From an uncultured Paracoccaceae bacterium (GTDB taxonomy: Bacteria > Pseudomonadota > Alphaproteobacteria > Rhodobacterales > Rhodobacteraceae), in NCBI GenBank assembly GCA_947501555.1, contig CANMWG010000001.1, positions 434,001-498,000 of the forward strand: a stretch of 64,000 bases of DNA, read 5' to 3'. Positions 57,931 through 64,000 of the stretch are shown here, piece by piece. The notes under the pieces are model-generated. The model was not told the DNA's origin. It did no database searches and saw only the letters and a program-made list of their open reading frames with translations. The translations under genes and the position numbers were made by a program. Each line of letters opens with the position of its first letter. The stretch's first letter is position 1.

Positions 57931-58446
57931 TTAGAACGGGATTTCGTCGTCCATATCGCTGCCGCCAGACGGTGCACCGCCGCCCGAGTTCCCACCACCG
58001 TAGCCGCCATCGTTGCCACCGCCATATCCACCGCTGTTGCCGCCGCCATAGTTACCACCGCCACCACCGCCGTAGTTGCCACCGCCACCTTCACTGCGCC
58101 CATCAAGCATCGTCAGGGTGCCGTCAAAGCCGTTCAAAACAACTTCGGTTGAATAGCGGTCAGCACCGGACTGATCCTGCCATTTGCGTGTTTGCAGCTT
58201 GCCTTCGACATAAACCTTTGAGCCCTTCTTCAGGTACTGTTCGGCAACTCGAACCAGGCCTTCTTGGAAAATCGCCACAGTGTGCCACTCGGTTTTTTCC
58301 CGACGCTCGCCAGTGTTCTTGTCTTTCCAGTTTTCGGACGTTGCGATGCGAATATTGCAGACTTTGCCGCCATTTTGAAACGTCCGCACCTCGGGGTCGG
58401 CCCCGAGATTGCCAATAAGAATAACTTTGTTCACTGATCCGGCCAT
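57931..58446 (-). CDS. ssb: Single-stranded DNA-binding protein
   Basis: [38 protein letters not shown]; Gly-rich linker; C-terminal DMDDEIPF. Confidence 0.97.
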   Translation of the reverse strand: MAGSVNKVILIGNLGADPEVRTFQNGGKVCNIRIATSENWKDKNTGERREKTEWHTVAIFQEGLVRVAEQYLKKGSKVYVEGKLQTRKWQDQSGADRYSTEVVLNGFDGTLTMLDGRSEGGGGNYGGGGGGNYGGGNSGGYGGGNDGGYGGGNSGGGAPSGGSDMDDEIPF

Positions 58447-58597
58447 TCTGGCACCCCCACGATTCTGATTTGCGCTTTTGTGACACCAGACACTGGATGC
58501 CGCAACAAGGTTAACAGATAGTTCCTACGCGAAGGGGTTGGTTGTTGGCACCAAAACCCTTAGATTGGCGAATGTTGACCCGGTCGGAGCCATATTC

Positions 58598-59179
58598 ATG
58601 CGCTATTTGCCAAGATTAACTTGTACACTTGCGGTACTGGCAGCCCAACCTTTGTTGGCGCAAGAGCAACTGTCCACCAAATCGCGATCCACATTGCTGC
58701 AAAGCCAGACGGCCATCTTGGATGGGCGCGCAGCTGAACAATATGCAAGCTCAGATCGCCTGCTGCCTTCGCGCACACGAGGTTTTGGCACAATTCCCCA
58801 ATATTCCGGTTCCTACAGCGGACAATTTCTTGAGCCCGCGCGTGCGGCCGCGATCCGACACGGCATTCCGGCGGATTTGTTCTTTCGGCTTATCCAGCAA
58901 GAAAGCGCTTGGAACCCGACGGCACGCTCTGTCAAAGGCGCGTTCGGCTTGGCGCAACTGATGCCTGACACAGCCCGTGATCTCGGTGTTGATCCATCGG
59001 TGCCTGCGCAAAACCTTGATGGCGGCGCGCGTTATTTACGGGCGCAATTCAACACATTTGGGTCCTGGCCGCTTGCCCTTGCCGCTTATAACGCGGGGCC
59101 TGGCGCTGTCGTTGAGCACCAGGGCATTCCGCCCTATGCCGAGACAGTAAATTATGTCCGCGTCATCTGGGGGCAGTAG
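58598..59179 (+). CDS. Lytic transglycosylase (SLT domain)
   Basis: Signal peptide; [38 protein letters not shown]...[13 protein letters not shown]. Confidence 0.9.
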   Translation: MRYLPRLTCTLAVLAAQPLLAQEQLSTKSRSTLLQSQTAILDGRAAEQYASSDRLLPSRTRGFGTIPQYSGSYSGQFLEPARAAAIRHGIPADLFFRLIQQESAWNPTARSVKGAFGLAQLMPDTARDLGVDPSVPAQNLDGGARYLRAQFNTFGSWPLALAAYNAGPGAVVEHQGIPPYAETVNYVRVIWGQ

Positions 59180-59182
59180 GAC

Positions 59183-61261
59183 CTATTCTGCTGCGATCTG
59201 AATAACCGGTTCCATATCGGCAAGATCAGCATCGCTCAGATGGCATTTGATCTGGTGCCCATCTGCCAACATCCGTACCGGCGGGATTTCTTTGTCACAA
59301 AGCCCACCTGCGACCTTTGATTTCCAACCACAGCGCGTTTGGAAGGGGCAGCCGGATGGCGGGTTCATGGCCGATGGGATGTCGCCCTCAAGCACGATGT
59401 GCTTTTTCTGAACGCTGGTATCGGCGATGGGGACGGCGGACAAAAGCGCCTCTGTATAAGGGTGATAGGGCGGTGAGAACACTTGATCGGTACTGCCTAG
59501 CTCGACCACATGGCCCAAATACATGACCATCACGCGGTCCGACAAATACCGCACGATCGATAGATCATGGCTGATGAAGAGCAGCGTCGTTTTGTGTTCA
59601 CGCTGTATTTCCATCAGCAAATCGGTCACCGCCGCTTGCACAGACACATCGAGCGCTGAGACGGGCTCATCTGCGACAACGATCCGGGCGTCACCGGCAA
59701 AAGCGCGTGCAATACCAACACGTTGCTTCTGCCCGCCAGAGAGCTGACGCGGCATCCGATCCGCAAAGGCGCGTGGGAGTTTGACGAGGTCCAGCAGCTT
59801 GAGCATACGGTCTTTACGCTCGGCGTCGTTCTCGCCAATCCCAAAGATTTCCAACGCGCGGATGATTTGACGGCCGACCGTCATTGAAGGGTTCAGCGTG
59901 TCGAAGGGGTTTTGGAACACCATCTGGATATCTGCGACGGTTTTCGTGTCGCGGTTTTCAATGGCCGTTCCGCCGATGGAGTTGTTGTCGAGCAGGATTT
60001 GCCCTTCGGTTGCTGTCTCTAAACCCATGAGAACCTTGGCAAATGTGGACTTGCCACAACCGGATTCGCCGACGATGGCAAGTGTTTCGCTTTCGCGCGC
60101 CTCAAAGCTGAGGGTCTCATTCGCTTTCACGACTTTCTTGTCGCCGCCGCCAAACAGCGCGTTCGCCGCGACCTCATAGTATTTCTTGAGGTTGTCCATT
60201 TTCAGAACAACCGGCCCGATTTCGCCTTTCTCTTTCTTTTCAGCGACTTCGGGGGGCGCGGACCAGTCAATCTCTACATGTTTGAGACAGCGGGTTTGAT
60301 GGCGGTCGTTGCCGTGGACCTGCGTCATCGGGATGAAACCAGCGTCGCAGCGGCCAGCCTCGAAGTAGTCGCAGCGGGGACCGAAATTACAGCCTTGTGG
60401 CCGTTCGTGGGGCAGGGGGAAGTTGCCGGGGATGGCGATCAAGGGCCGTGCGTTTTTGTCCGCACCCGGCAGAGGGATCGACCGGAAAAGTGCTTGGGTG
60501 TAGGGGTGTTGCATTTCGTCGAAGACGTCTTCGATGCTGCCGCGTTCGACCGCTTCGCCGGAATACATCACGCAAATCCGGTCACAGGTTTCGAGCACTA
60601 ACCCTAAGTTATGACTGATAAAAAGCATCGATGTGCCGTATTTCTGGCCCAGGTCTTTCACCAGTTTCACGACAGCCGCTTCGACGGTCACGTCAAGCGC
60701 TGTTGTGGGTTCGTCCAAGATCAGGAGCGACGGTTTGGACATCAGCGCCATAGCGATCACGATGCGCTGCTGTTGCCCACCGGAAAGCTGGTGCGGGTAA
60801 CTTTTCAGCATCCGCTCCGGATCGGGCAGTTTTACATCGGTTACGACCTCTAAGGCTCTGGCGTAGGCCTCTTTTTCGCTGACGCCCTCGTGGATCATCG
60901 GGACTTCCATCAGCTGCTTGCCGATCTTCATCGCGGGGTTCAGACTTGCCATAGGCTCTTGATAAATCATGGCAATTTCGGATCCGCGGATGTCGCGCAG
61001 TTCCTCGGGTGTCATTTCACAGAGATCGCGGCCCTTGAATTTGATCGAGCCACCCACGATGCGCCCGTTGACGCCCAAATCTTGCATAACCCCAAGGGCT
61101 ACGGTGGATTTGCCGCACCCAGATTCCCCAACGAGACCAAGGGCTTCGCCGGGCATGACCTTGGCTGAGAAGTCCATTACGGCGGGGATTTCCCGCAGTC
61201 GGGTGAAGAAGGAAATGGACAGTTTGTCGATCTCGAGGATGGGGTCTTGTGTATCAAGCAT
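59183..61261 (-). CDS. Dipeptide/oligopeptide-type ABC transporter, fused double ATPase
   Basis: Two Walker A (GLVGESGCGKST, AIVGESGCGKST) and two LSGGQ motifs; oligo_HPY-type C-termini. Confidence 0.93.
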   Translation of the reverse strand: MLDTQDPILEIDKLSISFFTRLREIPAVMDFSAKVMPGEALGLVGESGCGKSTVALGVMQDLGVNGRIVGGSIKFKGRDLCEMTPEELRDIRGSEIAMIYQEPMASLNPAMKIGKQLMEVPMIHEGVSEKEAYARALEVVTDVKLPDPERMLKSYPHQLSGGQQQRIVIAMALMSKPSLLILDEPTTALDVTVEAAVVKLVKDLGQKYGTSMLFISHNLGLVLETCDRICVMYSGEAVERGSIEDVFDEMQHPYTQALFRSIPLPGADKNARPLIAIPGNFPLPHERPQGCNFGPRCDYFEAGRCDAGFIPMTQVHGNDRHQTRCLKHVEIDWSAPPEVAEKKEKGEIGPVVLKMDNLKKYYEVAANALFGGGDKKVVKANETLSFEARESETLAIVGESGCGKSTFAKVLMGLETATEGQILLDNNSIGGTAIENRDTKTVADIQMVFQNPFDTLNPSMTVGRQIIRALEIFGIGENDAERKDRMLKLLDLVKLPRAFADRMPRQLSGGQKQRVGIARAFAGDARIVVADEPVSALDVSVQAAVTDLLMEIQREHKTTLLFISHDLSIVRYLSDRVMVMYLGHVVELGSTDQVFSPPYHPYTEALLSAVPIADTSVQKKHIVLEGDIPSAMNPPSGCPFQTRCGWKSKVAGGLCDKEIPPVRMLADGHQIKCHLSDADLADMEPVIQIAAE

Positions 61262-61309
61262 GGCTATCTGGTGCCTCCGAAATCAACATATGTTTTGCGT
61301 ACAGATCGC

Positions 61310-61328
61310 GTACATACGGCGTATGTAC
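61310..61328. repeat. Perfect inverted repeat GTACATAC-ggc-GTATGTAC in the ABC operon
   Basis: Direct read of sequence between ATPase and permease genes. Confidence 0.7.
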
Positions 61329-61363
61329 AGGCCTCGTTTTTGTGGCATTTGAACGCTGGGCCA

Positions 61364-62809
61364 TCAGTCTTTCAAACTTTCTTCGCGCAAACCGTCCGCG
61401 AGTAGATTGAGGCCCAAGACGAGGCTCATCAATGCGATCGCCGGGGGGAGAGCTGGGTGGGCGAAGACGAGCAGCAGTTTGCGTCCTTCGTTGATTGTTG
61501 ATCCCCAGTCCGGGCTTTCGGACGACAAGCCTAGACCAAAGAAACCCAAGGTGCCGAGCAAGATTGTGGTGTACCCAATCCGCAGACAGAAATCGACGAT
61601 CAGCGGGCCGCGTGCGTTGGGCAGGATTTCCCACAACATGATGTACCATGCGCCTTCGCCCCGGGTTTGGGCCGCAGCCACGTAGTCGCGTGTGCGCAAA
61701 TCCAGCGTCAGCCCCCGGACGATCCGGAACACGGTGGGCGCGTTGACGAAGACGACCGAGACGAAGACCACTAGGATCGAGATGTCAAAGAGGTCAAACC
61801 ATGCAGGCAGAAAATCGATGACGGTGCCCGGTTGGTTGATGATCGATAGATAGAGCCAGCCCAGAATGCCCAGTACAGGCACCATAATCGCGGTCCGTTT
61901 GGCAGGCTGCGTGTAGTAGCGCGAGTTCAAGAGCACGCCGAAGAAGATCAGCGGGAACACAAACAGGAATGCCGCCATATAAGAGGGGATGCCCGTCAGC
62001 ACGATTTCCGGTGTCACTAGAAGGTAGAACAGCAAGATGACGGGGAAGGCGAGGATCAGGTTGGCGATGAAAGACAGGGTCGTATCAAGCCGACCTGAGT
62101 AGTACCCTGCTGGCAGCCCCAGTGTGATCCCAACCATGAAGGCAAAGATCGTGGCCAATGGTGCGATTGCGATCACAAAGACGGAGCCGGATACCACCCG
62201 GCTGAATACATCGCGCGCGAGGTTGTCGCCGCCGAGCAGGTAATGTGGGGTCAGGCCTGCGGTGCCTTCGGGCACGGGTACGCCCGGTACCTTATTCTTC
62301 AGACCAGAGACCTGTGACAGGTAGTCGTGCGTCGCGATCATATCGAAGACGCCGACGAAGAACGCTGTGAATACCCAGAACATCACCAGTCCAAAGCCAA
62401 TCATGCCGACGGTGCTGTCGAATAGTTTGCCGTAAAGCCCCAGCCGCCGCTTGTATTTGATCGACAGGGAGTAGGTCAGGACCAATGCGATCCAGACCGG
62501 AAGGAACCGTTTGGATATCTCGCCCACGATCCCGGCGCTGCCATAGGGTATGAACAACGGGATCACGATATAGGCGGCCACACCGCCGACGATGGCCACC
62601 AGGAGGTATTTCATTGCCAGTTCCAGGATGCCCAGCACGCCGCCCCGTGTTTGCAATGTGCCGTCTGGGTTTGCCTGAAGCGTGACCGCTGGGGCAAAGA
62701 GCCCGCCGACGGTCTGTGCGACAAGTGAGACGAGAAATAGCACTGTCACGATGCCCAAAAACGGGTTGAGGACGATGCCGAGGCTGCCTGTCCATGTAAG
62801 AGGTTCCAT
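61364..62809 (-). CDS. ABC transporter permease (DppC/OppC-like)
   Basis: TM-rich; MVGITLGLPAGYYSGRLDT; DYVAAAQTRGEGAWYIMLWEILPNARGPLIVDF. Confidence 0.88.
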   Translation of the reverse strand: MEPLTWTGSLGIVLNPFLGIVTVLFLVSLVAQTVGGLFAPAVTLQANPDGTLQTRGGVLGILELAMKYLLVAIVGGVAAYIVIPLFIPYGSAGIVGEISKRFLPVWIALVLTYSLSIKYKRRLGLYGKLFDSTVGMIGFGLVMFWVFTAFFVGVFDMIATHDYLSQVSGLKNKVPGVPVPEGTAGLTPHYLLGGDNLARDVFSRVVSGSVFVIAIAPLATIFAFMVGITLGLPAGYYSGRLDTTLSFIANLILAFPVILLFYLLVTPEIVLTGIPSYMAAFLFVFPLIFFGVLLNSRYYTQPAKRTAIMVPVLGILGWLYLSIINQPGTVIDFLPAWFDLFDISILVVFVSVVFVNAPTVFRIVRGLTLDLRTRDYVAAAQTRGEGAWYIMLWEILPNARGPLIVDFCLRIGYTTILLGTLGFFGLGLSSESPDWGSTINEGRKLLLVFAHPALPPAIALMSLVLGLNLLADGLREESLKD

Positions 62810-62821
62810 GTCCCTGTCCCT

Positions 62822-63871
62822 TTAAGAAATACGAATGCGTGGGTTCAAGAACACGTAGCCGATGTCGGATATCAGCTGTGTCAGAAGCACCACGAAGACA
62901 GAAATGACCGAGACGCCAAGCAGCATCTCAATGTCGTTGTTGGAGGCGGCCCGGACCAGTTCCCAGCCGAACCCTTGATAGGTGAAGAGTGTCTCCACGA
63001 TCACAACCCCGTTCAAGAGCCATGGGATTTGCAACATGATCACCGTAAAAGGTGCGATCAGCGCGTTGCGCAGCGCGTGTTTCAGCACGATTTTGGGGAA
63101 GCTGACCCCCTTCAATCGGGCGGTGCGGATGTATTGCGCGGTCATCACTTCGGCCATGGAGGCCCGTGTCATCCGTGCGATATAGCCCATCCCGTAAAGC
63201 GCGATGGTCATCACGGGGAGAAAGAAATTCTCAAACGTGGCGTCTTGCACCGCACTGCTAGCAGAGCCTTTGAACCATTGCATCCCAAAGGTGTTGGTGG
63301 CGAAAAGGGCGATGAAGACAACACCTGACACATATTCTGGTGTCGCGGTGGAGACGATGGAAACGGTTGAGAGTGACCGGTCGGTGCGTGACCCTTCGCG
63401 CATGCCCGCAAGCACCCCGATGATCAGCGCGCCAGGCACCATGACCATCATCACCCAGAACATCAGCTTGCCGGTGTTGGCCAGTCGTTGGGGGAGAACT
63501 TCGCTGACGTTTTCTTTGGCGACAGTGGAAAACCCCCAGTCCCCCTGCAGGATGCCGCAAAAACTGGGTGCTTCGCCAACGGGTTGGCCTGGATCGATGC
63601 AGCGTCCGCGGACTTGTCCATCGGATCCTTCGATCACGTAGCCGGGCGCCACACCAAGCCATTGCGCGTATTTGACGGGCAGGGGTTGTGCGTACCCTCG
63701 GTTGGCCAGCCAAGACACCACGGCATCGTCGCTCATCCGTGCGTTGCCTTGCGTTTTGGCAAGCTTTTCAAGGTTTGGTGCCAGGTTCGTCAGCCAGAAA
63801 ACGATAAACGTCAGGCAAAGTGCCGTGAGGAACATCACCCCAAGGCGTCGCAAAATAAACAGTCCCATCAA
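62822..63871 (-). CDS. ABC transporter permease (DppB/OppB-like)
   Basis: FILRRLGVMFLTALCLTFIVFWLTNLAP; MTAQYIRTARLKGVSFPKIVLKHALRNALIAPFTVI. Confidence 0.92.
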   Translation of the reverse strand: MMGLFILRRLGVMFLTALCLTFIVFWLTNLAPNLEKLAKTQGNARMSDDAVVSWLANRGYAQPLPVKYAQWLGVAPGYVIEGSDGQVRGRCIDPGQPVGEAPSFCGILQGDWGFSTVAKENVSEVLPQRLANTGKLMFWVMMVMVPGALIIGVLAGMREGSRTDRSLSTVSIVSTATPEYVSGVVFIALFATNTFGMQWFKGSASSAVQDATFENFFLPVMTIALYGMGYIARMTRASMAEVMTAQYIRTARLKGVSFPKIVLKHALRNALIAPFTVIMLQIPWLLNGVVIVETLFTYQGFGWELVRAASNNDIEMLLGVSVISVFVVLLTQLISDIGYVFLNPRIRIS

Positions 63872-63952
63872 GACCCCTGTTGGTCGGTTGCGGGCATTTT
63901 AGAACCCGCGTTGTCTGCCTGCCGTTCACCGGAAGTGCAGGGAAATGGAGAA

Positions 63953-63978
63953 GGCCGCCCGCTTTTCAGCGCGCGGCC
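63953..63978. repeat. Intercistronic GC-rich stem-loop
   Basis: GGCCGCCCGC-ttttca-GCGCGCGGCC. Confidence 0.55.
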
Positions 63979-63988
63979 CAATGTCGTT

Positions 63989-64000
63989 TTAGGCTGCCAG
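63989..64000 (-). CDS. C-terminal end (LAA-stop) of next minus-strand gene, probably the importer's substrate-binding protein
   Basis: CTG GCA GCC TAA on the minus strand at the window edge; identity inferred only from operon context. Confidence 0.3.
   Translation of the reverse strand: MAA

Noticed and set aside
57940-58110. Gly-codon-rich repetitive tract as a DNA repeat element
   Set aside because: It encodes the normal disordered Gly-rich linker of SSB before the DDEIPF tail.

Overview
Alphaproteobacterial (Rhodobacteraceae-like) chromosomal window. From left to right: (1) ~0-9.8 kb, a surface-glycan cluster with glycosyltransferases, FkbM methyltransferases, a GT61, a sulfotransferase-like protein and a sulfatase. 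(2) ~9.9-11.4 kb, mobile-element debris: an IS66 transposase remnant, a frameshifted tyrosine integrase and a 47-bp 3' fragment of a tRNA-Arg(CCG) gene that looks like an attachment site. (3) 12.9-40.2 kb, a nearly uninterrupted minus-strand operon for a contractile injection system of the eCIS type: sheath, tube, DUF4255, AAA+ ATPase, Afp7/LysM-like, gpD, gpV, gp25, two baseplate-J-like proteins, tail protein I, a beta-helix protein, a six-PASTA protein and a DUF4157 protein. No capsid, portal, terminase or T6SS membrane complex is visible. (4) 40.7-64 kb, mostly housekeeping genes: M15/DUF882, L,D-transpeptidase, lpxD-acp-KAS, IalB, HerA-like, ggt, CorC, XerD, aroK-aroB, ssb, lytic transglycosylase and a Dpp/Opp-type ABC importer. 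The strongest observation is that the DUF4157 protein at the 3' end of the CIS operon carries an intact HNH-type (H-N-N) nuclease motif with the same residue spacing as the Cas9 HNH active site, making it a candidate DNase effector. Also unusual are a hydrophobic hairpin embedded in the beta-helix protein, a six-PASTA protein in a Gram-negative CIS, and no recognisable tape-measure gene. All assignments come from reading the sequence and recalled family motifs; no searches were run.
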